Of a stretch of 64,000 bases of DNA, positions 1-7,965 are shown piece after piece. The notes beneath the pieces were generated by a model. It saw only the letters and a program-made list of their open reading frames with translations. It had not been told where the DNA came from and did no database searches. The position numbers were made by a program, and so were the translations under genes. Positions within the stretch are counted from its first letter, which is position 1. Each line of letters opens with the position of its first letter. Source of the stretch: CAG-411 sp963643465 (lineage in GTDB: Bacteria; Bacillota; Clostridia; Lachnospirales; Lachnospiraceae); the NCBI GenBank assembly GCA_963643465.1, contig CAVIJT010000002.1:254640-318639 (forward strand), read 5' to 3'.

Positions 1-770
1 CCACTGCTATTGTTACTTCTACTCCAAATACAACACAAACTCCGGAAGTTACACAGACACCAGAAACTACAACTGGTACAGCTGTTACAACACCACCTGC
101 AGCTGAAACACCAACAGCAATTCCAACGGAAACACCAGAAATTACAACTGGTCCAAGTGTTACCGTTACACCTTTGCCTATGTATCAGGCAGGTGAAACT
201 TTTACCTACGGCAATTACACCTATTCCGTATCAAAAGCTCCAACCACTTCTACAAGCGGAGAAGTTACATTGAAAAAGGTTGCAAGCACTGCTGTTTCAA
301 AAACAAGTCTAACTGTGGCATCTTCTATTAAAGTAAACGGCTATACTTATAAAGTAACGGCTATCGGAGATAGAGCATTCAGAAGTTGTACAAAATTAAG
401 AACAGTAAATATTAAAGGAAACGTAGCTACCATCGGAGTAGGAGCATTCCGTGGTGTAACTACATTGACACAAGTAAATCTACCAGCTTCACTGACTTTC
501 ATTAAGGCAAATGCCTTTTACGGATGTACCAGTCTTCGCCAGATTGTAATTCCTACAAATGTTAAAACAATCGGAAAAAAATCCTTCTATAATTGCTACT
601 CCTTAAAAGCAATTTTAGTAAAGGGAAAAGCTCTTACTACAGTAAAAAAACAAGCATTTGGTAATATTAAATCCGGAAGTTACATGGTAGTTCTCTCTGG
701 AAAGAAAGCTGCTTATTCTAAACTTGTAAAAGCATCTGGAGCTACCAAAATGATCTATTATACATACTAA
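1..770 (+). CDS. BspA-like leucine-rich-repeat surface protein, C-terminal part
   Basis: The reading frame is open from base 3, so the start lies upstream of the window. The first ~55 visible residues are a Thr/Pro-rich linker with repeated TPE and TT motifs, as in wall-spanning or stalk regions. It is followed by about 130 residues of LRR_5 (BspA/TpLRR) repeats with the pattern IGDRAF, IGVGAF, IKANAF and IGKKSF spaced about 23 residues apart. The family is known for secreted proteins that bind host or matrix components. No LPXTG anchor is seen at the C terminus (it ends YYTY), so the anchor, if any, is N-terminal. The exact ligand is unknown. Confidence 0.85.
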   Translation, partial: TAIVTSTPNTTQTPEVTQTPETTTGTAVTTPPAAETPTAIPTETPEITTGPSVTVTPLPMYQAGETFTYGNYTYSVSKAPTTSTSGEVTLKKVASTAVSKTSLTVASSIKVNGYTYKVTAIGDRAFRSCTKLRTVNIKGNVATIGVGAFRGVTTLTQVNLPASLTFIKANAFYGCTSLRQIVIPTNVKTIGKKSFYNCYSLKAILVKGKALTTVKKQAFGNIKSGSYMVVLSGKKAAYSKLVKASGATKMIYYTY

Positions 771-784
771 TCATAATAGATTAA

Positions 785-912
785 TCTAGTAGGCTGACTC
801 CTGCTCGCTTCGCTTACGAACATTCCGCACTACGTGCTCCATGTTCTTACGCCCAGCAAATACAATTTCATGCAAGCATGATTGTACTTGCCGGGCTTTT
901 GCTACAAAAAAA
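785..912. repeat. dispersed terminator-associated repeat, copy 1
   Basis: About 125 bases that recur near 30.9 kb with roughly 90 percent identity. Shared blocks are TCGCTTACGAACATTCC, GTGCTCCATGTTCTTACG, CCCAGCAAATACAATTTC and TTTTGCTACAAAAAA. Bases 851-897 form a long imperfect hairpin (GCCCAGCAAATACAAT against ATTGTACTTGCCGGGC). It fills the convergent gap between the surface protein and the flavodiiron protein. Read on the minus strand it starts exactly in the T-run of the terminator of the flavodiiron gene. No coding potential was recognised. Confidence 0.8.
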
Positions 913-946
913 AGTCTGTCGCAATTTTGCGGCAGACTTTTTCTTT
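906..946. terminator. bidirectional intrinsic terminator after the flavodiiron gene
   Basis: The arms AAAGTCTG (911-918) and CAGACTTT (933-940) surround an inner GC/AT stem. There is an A-run before and a T-run after, so it can stop transcription from both sides. Confidence 0.8.
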
Positions 947-947
947 T

Positions 948-2105
948 CTATTTTGTCAATGCGAAAACTAATTCATCCATCTGTGCCTCTGAACAGGAAT
1001 TCAGCGTAGAGCGAATTGTCACTGTAGGTTCCAATATTGTAATGTCTTTCATATTTTCAAACACAGCTTTCATCTGCTTTGCTGCCATAGGAGCCCAGCT
1101 ACCATTTTCCATAAATCCAACGGTACGTTTTTGATAATTTTTTGATTTAAGATGTGCCAAAAAATCCTCCATACATGGGAACATACCCCCATCATAGGTA
1201 GAACATGCCACTACCAAACGGTCATAACGATACGCATCTTCAATTGCCTCTGCCATATCATCTCTGGATAAATCCGCAAATGCAACTTTTTCTCCTTTTG
1301 CCTCCAGCTTTTCCACTAACTTTAGTGCAGCTTTTTTTGTGTTTCCATGAATGGATGCACAAGCTACCAAAATTCCTTTGTCCTCCGGTTCATAACTGCT
1401 CCATATGCGGTATTTATCTATATAGTAAGACAAATTTTCTTTTAGAATGGGGCCATGCAGCGGACAAATGGTTTGAATATCAAGGGCCCCTGCCTTTTTA
1501 AGCAAGGCCTGCACCTGTGTGCCATACTTTCCTACAATATTAAAATAATATCGTCTTGCCTCACATGCCCAATCTTCTTCTATGCTCAATGCTCCAAATT
1601 TTCCAAATCCATCTGCTGAAAACAATACTTTTTCTGTAGACTCATAGGCTACCATAACTTCTGGCCAATGAACCATTGGTGCCATTACAAATGTAAGATT
1701 ATGTGTCCCAAGAGATAAGGTATCCCCCTCTTTCACAATAATTTGACGTTCTGATACATCCAAATCAAAAAATTGAGCCATCATTGGGAATGTTTTTGCA
1801 TTTCCCACAATCTTCATAGTTGGATATAACTCTGCTACCTTTTGAATATTTGCTGCATGATCTGGCTCCATGTGAGACACAATCAAATAATCTGGTGTAC
1901 GTCCATCTAACGTCTCTCTCAAATTTGACAACCATTGTTCTGTTGCTCTTGCATCTACAGTATCCATAATGGCGATTTTTTCATCTAAAATTACATATGA
2001 ATTATAAGAAACCCCATTGGGAACTACATACTGACTTTCGAATAAATCAATATCTTTATCATCCACTCCAATGTACTTAATATAATCTGATATTCTTGTG
2101 TTCAT
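948..2105 (-). CDS. fprA: flavodiiron protein (FprA/rubredoxin:oxygen oxidoreductase type)
   Basis: A class A flavodiiron protein of 385 residues, the usual length. The N-terminal beta-lactamase-like domain carries the diiron ligands H78, E80, D82 (in SHMEPDH), H146 (MVHWPE), D165 (SADG) and H217 (CPLHGP). The C-terminal flavodoxin domain (~245-385) has the FMN phosphate loop ASIHGNTK. Such cytosolic enzymes reduce O2 to water, or NO to N2O, with electrons from rubredoxin, and protect anaerobes. No fused rubredoxin is present. It follows a thiamine-binding-family gene by 17 bases and likely shares its promoter. Whether O2 or NO is the main substrate cannot be told from sequence. Confidence 0.93.
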   Translation of the reverse strand: MNTRISDYIKYIGVDDKDIDLFESQYVVPNGVSYNSYVILDEKIAIMDTVDARATEQWLSNLRETLDGRTPDYLIVSHMEPDHAANIQKVAELYPTMKIVGNAKTFPMMAQFFDLDVSERQIIVKEGDTLSLGTHNLTFVMAPMVHWPEVMVAYESTEKVLFSADGFGKFGALSIEEDWACEARRYYFNIVGKYGTQVQALLKKAGALDIQTICPLHGPILKENLSYYIDKYRIWSSYEPEDKGILVACASIHGNTKKAALKLVEKLEAKGEKVAFADLSRDDMAEAIEDAYRYDRLVVACSTYDGGMFPCMEDFLAHLKSKNYQKRTVGFMENGSWAPMAAKQMKAVFENMKDITILEPTVTIRSTLNSCSEAQMDELVFALTK

Positions 2106-2122
2106 TGTTTACCTCCAACTTG

Positions 2123-2419
2123 TCATTCGTGATGTTTGGAAACTTTCTTTTCGATTGTCAACACATCTCCCTCTGGCTTATATGCAATTTTTACATAAGT
2201 ATTCATAGCAGGGCATCCAGCCTTTGCCGCAACCAATTGACAATTCTTTACAATTTCCATCAATTCCTCATATTCCCCTTCAATAGTAGTTTCAAAAGGT
2301 CCTACGGAATAGGTTAATCCAGTAGATTTTATGTAGGCAATAACCTCATCTACAATACGAATTACCTCTTCATCATCTAATACAGTTGGCAACACCTGAA
2401 TTGCTACACTTGCATTCAT
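2123..2419 (-). CDS. MTH1187/YkoF-like thiamine-binding family protein
   Basis: A 98-residue single-domain protein of the MTH1187 (formerly DUF77) family. It has the typical N terminus of alternating beta strand and helix, and the segment TGLTYSVGPFETTIEGEY that lines the ligand site in this fold. Family members form tetramers and some bind thiamine or related pyrimidines. The physiological role is unsettled. It is the first gene of a two-gene unit with the flavodiiron protein. A GGAGG site lies eight bases before the ATG. Confidence 0.8.
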   Translation of the reverse strand: MNASVAIQVLPTVLDDEEVIRIVDEVIAYIKSTGLTYSVGPFETTIEGEYEELMEIVKNCQLVAAKAGCPAMNTYVKIAYKPEGDVLTIEKKVSKHHE

Positions 2420-2441
2420 CCCAAATTCCTCCTATCCATTG

Positions 2442-2469
2442 TAGTAGACAACTGTTGTATTTTCTACTA
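2442..2469 (-). promoter_or_regulatory. nested inverted repeats in the leader of the thiamine-binding/fprA unit
   Basis: Outer arms TAGTAGA (2442-2448) and TCTACTA (2463-2469) enclose a second palindrome, ACAACTGTTGT. The pair lies between the predicted transcription start and the ribosome site, a usual place for a repressor operator. The regulator is unknown. A BlaI/CopY-type or redox repressor would fit, but that is inference. Confidence 0.5.
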
Positions 2470-2506
2470 TGTTACATGCCTTCCCTAAGGATAACTTTTT
2501 TTATTC

Positions 2507-2535
2507 ATTATAATCCCCAAACACCCTAAATACAA
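2507..2535 (-). promoter_or_regulatory. sigma-A-type promoter for the thiamine-binding/fprA unit
   Basis: On the minus strand TTGTAT (2530-2535) is separated by 17 bases from a perfect TATAAT (2507-2512). Confidence 0.6.
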
Positions 2536-2550
2536 GTAAAAGAACAATCT

Positions 2551-2596
2551 AAAAAAGGAAGAATCCGCTAGATAAACCAACGAATTCTCCCTTTTG
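2551..2596 (-). terminator. intrinsic terminator after flavodoxin
   Basis: On the minus strand an imperfect stem (AAAAGGGAGAATTC pairing with a GGATTCTTCC arm) is followed by TTTTTT. It sits directly after the flavodoxin stop. Confidence 0.6.
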
Positions 2597-2603
2597 TATT
2601 TTT

Positions 2604-3035
2604 TTACAATGCTGCCAGTTGTTTTCCAAGTGAACGACAATCTGCCAAACAATCCTCATCTGGCATTTCATGTCCCATAAGTCCTTCACCACCTACAATG
2701 TTTGCTCCTGCTCCTGTCATTCTTTCTACCCAATCACGCATCCATTGTCCATCTCCCCATCCATAAGAGCCAAACAAGGCAATGTTCTTTCCACTAACCA
2801 TTGTCTCCAATGCCTCTACAAATGGTTCCATATCACTTTCCTCTAATACTTCATCTCCCATAGCAGGGCATCCAAGTGCAAATACAGTATCATTCTTTAA
2901 ATCTCCTGGTGTAAGATCGGTTACAAAAATTGCTTCGCCTTCTTTTCCCCCTTCTTTAATACCATCTACAATTGCATTTGCCATAACCTCTGTGTTACCT
3001 GACTGTGTCCAAAATACTACTTTAATCTTACTCAT
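2604..3035 (-). CDS. flavodoxin
   Basis: A 143-residue short-chain flavodoxin. The FMN phosphate loop TQSGNTE is at residues 10-16, and the aromatic FMN-stacking region FGSYGWGDGQW is near 88-98. Flavodoxins carry low-potential electrons in the cytosol and commonly replace ferredoxin when iron is short. It lies 73 bases after the DUF3793 gene with no visible promoter between. The two probably form one transcript ended by the terminator just downstream. Iron control is inferred from the upstream operator and family knowledge. Confidence 0.93.
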   Translation of the reverse strand: MSKIKVVFWTQSGNTEVMANAIVDGIKEGGKEGEAIFVTDLTPGDLKNDTVFALGCPAMGDEVLEESDMEPFVEALETMVSGKNIALFGSYGWGDGQWMRDWVERMTGAGANIVGGEGLMGHEMPDEDCLADCRSLGKQLAAL

Positions 3036-3108
3036 ATTTACCTCATTTCTGCGCTGCCTTTATACATGAACAGCCTGTGCTGCAACGCCCACACACACTA
3101 TCTCTCTT

Positions 3109-3726
3109 TTATATACAAACAGAATATAACTGACCTGTTCGAAGCAAATCTGCCGCCTCCATCAAATCAATTCCATTTGAAATCAATACTACCATCCATT
3201 CTTTCGCCCGCTCAAACTGTTCAAAAACTTTCTTCTTCTGGGGCATATTTTTATATACTTTCCAATATCCCACTCCCAGACACTCTTTTCCCTCATGCTC
3301 AATAAATCCAATTACATCTTCCACCGGATAGCCTAAAAACACACCCATCTCATGTGGAAACTCTGCCTGATATAGAATATGCGCCTCATATCTTTTTGCA
3401 AGGAAAGAAAGAGCCGTCTCTACAGATAACCCTTGATATCCATACTGTTCCAAAAACATACGAACTTCTTTTTTAGAAATATAGGATAAAAGCTCCTCTT
3501 TTTGATACAAAAACAGGGCTACCATATCTTTTTGCTCCAGCAATATGTAATAAGAAATATTCGTACCACGAAACAATTTTTTCACCATAGGAATTTGATC
3601 CTTGCTTACATTAAACAAATTGGATATTTTTAAACCTGACAACAATGGCGCACACTGTAATGCAATTTGAGTTTCTATGGTTTTTATATCCATCTGCTGC
3701 ATCATTTCAAATATTTCAGAACTCAT
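3109..3726 (-). CDS. DUF3793 family protein
   Basis: A DUF3793 protein of 205 residues with the diagnostic blocks HEMGVFLGYPVEDVIGFIEH and GYWKVYKN. Function is unknown. Family members are often found beside flavodoxins and metal-uptake genes in Clostridia. I chose the ATG at 3726 because AAAGGGG precedes it and the only longer option (3777) lies between the -35 and -10 boxes of an excellent promoter, so it cannot be in the message. The gene heads a two-gene unit with flavodoxin. A fused or associated metal site is not obvious. Confidence 0.8.
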   Translation of the reverse strand: MSSEIFEMMQQMDIKTIETQIALQCAPLLSGLKISNLFNVSKDQIPMVKKLFRGTNISYYILLEQKDMVALFLYQKEELLSYISKKEVRMFLEQYGYQGLSVETALSFLAKRYEAHILYQAEFPHEMGVFLGYPVEDVIGFIEHEGKECLGVGYWKVYKNMPQKKKVFEQFERAKEWMVVLISNGIDLMEAADLLRTGQLYSVCI

Positions 3727-3740
3727 GGCTTCCCCTTTCT

Positions 3741-3792
3741 TGTTAGTTTTAACTAACATCTTAATAATACCGTGCATCTCTTCTTACGTCAA
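3741..3792 (-). promoter_or_regulatory. strong promoter with perfect palindromic operator
   Basis: On the minus strand TTGACG (3787-3792), a 17-base spacer and TATTAT (3764-3769) form a near-consensus promoter. Right after the -10 box is the perfect palindrome TGTTAGTT-TT-AACTAACA (3741-3758), which would cover the transcription start. The shape is that of a repressor site. The TTAG/CTAA half-sites resemble DtxR/IdeR-type metal-repressor boxes (inference), consistent with an iron-starvation flavodoxin unit. Confidence 0.7.
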
Positions 3793-3838
3793 TAGGGGTA
3801 AATGCACACTTTTTCTCAATAACAAACGGTAATTACGA

Positions 3839-3879
3839 TTTGCCGATGGTGTTTGTCTGGCACGGACACCATCGGCAAA
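3839..3879. repeat. long perfect hairpin of unknown role
   Basis: Perfect 14-base arms TTTGCCGATGGTGT (3839-3852) and ACACCATCGGCAAA (3866-3879) are separated by a 13-base loop. No T-run follows on either strand, so it is not a typical terminator. It lies between the ychF 3' end and the DUF3793 promoter. Confidence 0.7.
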
Positions 3880-3925
3880 CTGTTATTTTATTGTTGTACA
3901 ATTTGACGAGTGTCGAAAAATTATA

Positions 3926-3948
3926 GGGCTTTTGCTACAAAAAAAGAC
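3926..3948. repeat. short copy of the terminator-associated repeat end
   Basis: AGGGCTTTTGCTACAAAAAAA matches the end of the repeats at 0.9 and 31.0 kb. It again starts in the T-run of a minus-strand terminator, here that of ychF. Confidence 0.6.
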
Positions 3949-3984
3949 AGATACTCCCATACTAAGGTCTTATCTGTCTTTTCC
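3941..3984 (-). terminator. intrinsic terminator of ychF
   Basis: Perfect 12-base arms AAAAGACAGATA (3942-3953) and TATCTGTCTTTT (3971-3982), with a seven-T run on the minus strand. Confidence 0.85.
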
Positions 3985-3987
3985 CTT

Positions 3988-5085
3988 TTATACATTAAAA
4001 CGGAATAAAATAATATCTCCATCCTGAACTACATATTCTTTTCCTTCGGAACGAACCAATCCTTTTTCTTTTGCAGCAGTCATAGAACCACATTCCATCA
4101 AATGCTCATAGCTAACCGTTTCTGCTCGAATAAACCCTCGCTCAAAATCTGTATGAATCTTTCCTGCCGCCTGTGGTGCTTTAGTACCTTTTGTGATTGT
4201 CCATGCACGACACTCATCTTCACCTGCTGTTAAAAAGCTGATTAATCCAAGTAAATGATAACTTGCACGAATCAATTTTTCAAGACCAGATTCCTGCAAT
4301 CCTAAATCTTCCAAAAATTCTTTCTTTTCATCTTCTTCTAATTCAGCAATCTCCTGTTCAATCTGAGCACAGATAACAAATGTCTCTGAATCCTCAGACG
4401 TAGCATACTCTCTTACTTTTTTTACATAAGCATTATCCGCACCATCATTTGCCAAATCATCTTCTGTTACATTTGCTGCGTAAATAACAGGCTTAATGGT
4501 TAAGAGGTTATATGTTTTTATCAACTCTTCTTCCTCTTCATTTTGTGCCTCAAAACTCTTTGCCAACTTTCCAGACTCTAAATGGGCTTTCAAACGATCC
4601 ACTAAATCAAACTCTTTTGCAAGAGATTTATCACTTCTGGCACCTTTTCCTAATTTGGACAATCTTCTCTCTAAGATTTCCACATCAGAAAAGATCAATT
4701 CTAAATTGATAGTCTCAATGTCACGAAGAGGATCAATAGAACCATCTACGTGAACAATATTGCTGTCTTCAAAGCAACGCACTACATGTACTATGGCATC
4801 TGTCTCACGAATATTTGCAAGGAACTGATTTCCAAGTCCTTCTCCTTTGGATGCACCTTTTACCAAACCTGCAATATCTACAAACTCAATGACTGCAGGT
4901 ACTACTTTTTTTGTATGATACATCTCATCCAACTTATTCAAACGTTCATCCGGTACTGCAACCACACCCACATTTGGATCAATGGTACAGAATGGATAAT
5001 TGGCTGACTCTGCTCCCGCCTTTGTTAAAGAGTTAAATAAGGTACTCTTTCCTACATTTGGTAATCCTACGATTCCTAATTTCAT
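3988..5085 (-). CDS. ychF: redox-regulated ATPase/GTPase YchF (EngD)
   Basis: A universally conserved Obg-family P-loop protein, 365 residues and full length. G1 is GLPNVGKST at residues 7-15, G3 is DIAG at 70-73, and the variant G4 motif NVTE at 205-208 replaces NKxD, which gives the family its preference for ATP. The C-terminal TGS domain (~280-365) ends in GDIILFRFNV. YchF binds ribosomes and affects translation and stress responses. It appears monocistronic, with a terminator directly after the stop codon. A probable promoter lies in the 215-base gap upstream but is not sharply defined. Confidence 0.96.
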   Translation of the reverse strand: MKLGIVGLPNVGKSTLFNSLTKAGAESANYPFCTIDPNVGVVAVPDERLNKLDEMYHTKKVVPAVIEFVDIAGLVKGASKGEGLGNQFLANIRETDAIVHVVRCFEDSNIVHVDGSIDPLRDIETINLELIFSDVEILERRLSKLGKGARSDKSLAKEFDLVDRLKAHLESGKLAKSFEAQNEEEEELIKTYNLLTIKPVIYAANVTEDDLANDGADNAYVKKVREYATSEDSETFVICAQIEQEIAELEEDEKKEFLEDLGLQESGLEKLIRASYHLLGLISFLTAGEDECRAWTITKGTKAPQAAGKIHTDFERGFIRAETVSYEHLMECGSMTAAKEKGLVRSEGKEYVVQDGDIILFRFNV

Positions 5086-5262
5086 GTTTCTCTATCTCCT
5101 TTAATCTTTCTTTATTTCATAGTATTTTCTTCACTACTCGTGCAAAAAACTAAAGCCATATTACGACATACAAATATAAGTATACCACATATAGCTTCTT
5201 TGTGCTATCAATTTTTCATAAGCCAATCTGGAAAGAAAAAATTACATTCACTTGTAAGGCAA

Positions 5263-5287
5263 ACAGGAGGGGTAATTCCCCTCCTGT
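5263..5287 (-). terminator. hairpin after the chemoreceptor gene
   Basis: Perfect arms ACAGGAGGGG and CCCCTCCTGT with a 5-base loop lie 13 bases past the stop codon. The T-run is short, so termination may be partial. Confidence 0.6.
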
Positions 5288-5300
5288 AAAAAATTTCATA

Positions 5301-6785
5301 CTATTCTACTGCCTGTTTCTCTTTATTATGCAAACTGTTGGACAATTTTTCCATTCCCGTCTGCATATTCTGCATAGATTTTACAATGCTATCTACTCCT
5401 GCCACTTGTTCCTCAGTAGCTGCACTGATTTCTCCACTGATGCTAACGGATTTCTTTGAAATCTCCTCTAATCGCTCCATGGCACCAAGCAATTGCTCTT
5501 TAATATCCACAATTTCATTCAGTTCATTTTTAAGTAACTCTGTAACAGAAATCACGTTCTCAGATGAAGACAGCATAATATTAAATATCTTTATAGTATC
5601 TTCCAATTGTTCATTGGAACTATTCACTACTTCACTGTTATGATCCATTACCTTATGAGTATTATCTACAGTCTCAATAATATCTTTCAAAATCATATCA
5701 ATTTTTTCTGTTGCATTGGAAGATTCCGCAGATAAAGAATTAATTTCATCTGCCACAACAGCAAATCCTTTTCCTGCCTCGCCAGCTCTTGCTGCCTCGA
5801 TAGCTGCATTTAATGCTAAAAGATTGGTTTGCTGTGCAATTTGTCTTATGCTCTCAATAATACCACTAATAGCAGTAGATTTGTGAGACAACTCTGCCAC
5901 TCCATCAGCTGCCACCTGCGTAGTTTGAATATTTTCCTCAAACTTCTTTGATAACACTCCAATTGCAGCAATTCCTTCATCATTCTTACGCTTTAATTCT
6001 TTCATTGTTTCAACTGTCTGACTTACACGTTCTTCCGAATTTGCAATCTTCTCATTCAATTGTCCAAAAATAGTCATACTGCTCTCAACTTCTACAATCT
6101 GTACATCTGCACTACGATTAATCTCTTCTGTTGATGCTGCTATTTCCTCTGTATTACCTTCAAATTCCTGCAAAGATGCAAAGATTTTTGAAGAGGACTC
6201 TTCCAAATTATCGAATGCCTGTTGTACATTGGCTAAAACATCTTCTACCTCTTTACCCTTTTCCTCCACATTTACATACAATCCATTTGTATACTTGATA
6301 ATAAATGAAATAGTTATCACCAAAAGAATATATACAATACAAATGAATATCCATACAATCAAATTGTGTAGACTCAGGTATGCACTTGGAAATACAATAC
6401 CAGCTACTATATTTAAACCAAGGGTTACAATGGCATTCCATTTTAATACATTCAAGTCATAATAAATCATAAGCATAACCGTTGCCAAAAAATATGCTTG
6501 AGTCATAGCCCCAAAACGACCTTCTGCATCTGCTACCATAATAATCGCACCAGCAATGGGCATTATACAAGAATAACAATATTTTGCCTTTTCCCCTAAT
6601 TGCTTTTCAAATACAAGTGTCAAAACCGCCATCAAAGTCATAGAATATGCACTGAAAGTTGTAACATTTCCGCCCAAAAACAATAGCACAAAACTGCTTG
6701 CTGCAATTGGAATCATAAGTCCCCATACGACAAACATAATTCGGTTCATCCTTTTTTCTTGTGCATAGTTACTCATTTTCTCCAT
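5301..6785 (-). CDS. methyl-accepting chemotaxis protein with polytopic N terminus
   Basis: A chemoreceptor of 494 residues. The N-terminal ~180 residues hold about six hydrophobic segments with very short loops and no large extracellular sensor domain. A cytoplasmic coiled coil follows with the highly conserved hairpin tip AARAGEAGKGFAVVADEI that contacts CheA/CheW. It probably senses a membrane or intracellular signal rather than a periplasmic ligand. It stands alone behind its own promoter, with no che genes in the window. RBS AAGGGGG precedes the ATG; an internal ATG three codons later is possible. Confidence 0.92.
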   Translation of the reverse strand: MEKMSNYAQEKRMNRIMFVVWGLMIPIAASSFVLLFLGGNVTTFSAYSMTLMAVLTLVFEKQLGEKAKYCYSCIMPIAGAIIMVADAEGRFGAMTQAYFLATVMLMIYYDLNVLKWNAIVTLGLNIVAGIVFPSAYLSLHNLIVWIFICIVYILLVITISFIIKYTNGLYVNVEEKGKEVEDVLANVQQAFDNLEESSSKIFASLQEFEGNTEEIAASTEEINRSADVQIVEVESSMTIFGQLNEKIANSEERVSQTVETMKELKRKNDEGIAAIGVLSKKFEENIQTTQVAADGVAELSHKSTAISGIIESIRQIAQQTNLLALNAAIEAARAGEAGKGFAVVADEINSLSAESSNATEKIDMILKDIIETVDNTHKVMDHNSEVVNSSNEQLEDTIKIFNIMLSSSENVISVTELLKNELNEIVDIKEQLLGAMERLEEISKKSVSISGEISAATEEQVAGVDSIVKSMQNMQTGMEKLSNSLHNKEKQAVE

Positions 6786-6845
6786 AAGAAAACCCCCTTA
6801 TTCTGTTTTAATTTTTATTTATATTGCCCTTCTACCCACTCCCAA

Positions 6846-6875
6846 ATTATACCATTTTTTGCGCCAAAAAGTCAA
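6846..6875 (-). promoter_or_regulatory. promoter for the chemoreceptor gene
   Basis: TTGACT (6870-6875), an 18-base spacer and TATAAT (6846-6851) on the minus strand, about 60 bases before the start codon. Confidence 0.6.
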
Positions 6876-6946
6876 CCAATCCAACACTTTATCCACCATT
6901 CCAATACGCAGTATGTTGTAGAATATCAGTGAAAGGTGGTATTCAG

Positions 6947-7243
6947 ATGGTTGATTTTGGAAGCAGATTAAAAACATTACGACTAAGAGAACATTTAACC
7001 CAAGCACAGCTTGCCCAAAAACTAGGTCTAACCAAATCTGTAATTAGCGCCTATGAGACAGGTCTACGTTTACCCTCCTATGATGTTTTAGTACACATTG
7101 CACAAATATTTAAAGTCAGTACCGATTATCTTTTAGGAGTAGAACACAAACAGGAAATTGACTTATCCGGATTGACGCAAATTGAAATTGATGCTTTGTT
7201 TCAACTTATTAAAGCAATGAAACAAACAACAAACACCCCGTAG
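6947..7243 (+). CDS. XRE-family helix-turn-helix regulator
   Basis: A 98-residue protein. The HTH_3 domain covers residues ~5-62: LRLREHLTQAQLAQKLGLTK, the recognition helix SVISAYETG, and IAQIFKVSTDYLLG. The short C-terminal helix may dimerise. The ATG at 6947 is chosen for the AAAGGTGG site before it; longer starts lack a site. It is the only plus-strand gene between 0.8 and 33 kb, which suggests later arrival. It sits where B. subtilis has thiN after rpe, on the opposite strand. Its targets are unknown. Confidence 0.88.
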   Translation: MVDFGSRLKTLRLREHLTQAQLAQKLGLTKSVISAYETGLRLPSYDVLVHIAQIFKVSTDYLLGVEHKQEIDLSGLTQIEIDALFQLIKAMKQTTNTP

Positions 7244-7266
7244 CTACCTTGCTACGGGGTGTTTGT
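7229..7266. terminator. convergent terminator hairpin containing the regulator stop codon
   Basis: Perfect 16-base arms ACAAACACCCCGTAGC (7229-7244) and GCTACGGGGTGTTTGT (7251-7266). The TAG stop of the XRE gene is inside the left arm. It is placed between convergent genes and can serve both rpe and the regulator, although the T-runs are weak. Confidence 0.7.
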
Positions 7267-7277
7267 TCTAGGCAATC

Positions 7278-7931
7278 TTATTTTCTAAAAATTTCTTTAA
7301 ATGCTTTCACATTTTCGGCTGTATGTTCACCAAACACTGCTGAACCTGCTACAAGTATATTGGCACCTGCATCCATAATTTCTTTTGCATTGCTAAGTTT
7401 CACGCCACCATCTACCTGAATATCTATATTCAAGCCTCTATCGTCTATCATCTTCTTTAAGTCTTTAATCTTTTGCAAAGAATATGGAATAAAGGATTGT
7501 CCACCAAATCCTGGATTTACACTCATAATCAGCACCATATCCAAAGAATCCAATACATAATCTAACACATGTAAAGGTGTGGATGGATTTAGTGCCACTC
7601 CAACTTTACAGCCCAATTCTTTTACCGCATTCACTGTACGGTCTAAATGTTTACAAGCCTCTGCGTGTACGGTTATCAAATCAGCACCTGCATCCTTAAA
7701 ATCTTGTAAATAGCGAACTGGCTCATCAATCATCAAATGTACATCAAACACACATTTTGACTGTTTCCGAATGGATTTCATAATAGGCATACCAAAGGAA
7801 ATACTTGGCACAAAACTACCATCCATTACATCAATATGGACATATTCTGCCCCTGCCTCTTCGATGGTTGCAATCTCTTCTCCTAACTTTGAAAAATCTG
7901 CAGATAAAATTGATGGTGCTAACTTATACAT
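7278..7931 (-). CDS. rpe: ribulose-phosphate 3-epimerase
   Basis: A TIM-barrel enzyme of 217 residues that interconverts ribulose 5-phosphate and xylulose 5-phosphate in the pentose phosphate pathway. Visible motifs are SILSADFSKLGEE at the N terminus, the metal-site VHIDVMDG with FDVHLM, VNPGFGGQ, and QVDGGV near the C terminus. It is the last gene of the long argS-to-rpe run, 34 bases after rsgA. The same rsgA-rpe order is found in Bacillus. A hairpin shared with the convergent XRE gene ends the transcript. Confidence 0.96.
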   Translation of the reverse strand: MYKLAPSILSADFSKLGEEIATIEEAGAEYVHIDVMDGSFVPSISFGMPIMKSIRKQSKCVFDVHLMIDEPVRYLQDFKDAGADLITVHAEACKHLDRTVNAVKELGCKVGVALNPSTPLHVLDYVLDSLDMVLIMSVNPGFGGQSFIPYSLQKIKDLKKMIDDRGLNIDIQVDGGVKLSNAKEIMDAGANILVAGSAVFGEHTAENVKAFKEIFRK

Positions 7932-7965
7932 TTTAATCCTCCATATTCTATGTGTAACTTATCTG

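Noticed and set aside
841..1134. Plus-strand open frame of 97 codons over the flavodiiron gene end
   Set aside because: It is antisense to a well-supported enzyme and begins in a repeat; no ribosome site and no family resemblance.
3727..3777. Upstream start of the DUF3793 protein
   Set aside because: It would begin between the -35 and -10 boxes of the promoter, so it is not transcribed from that promoter.
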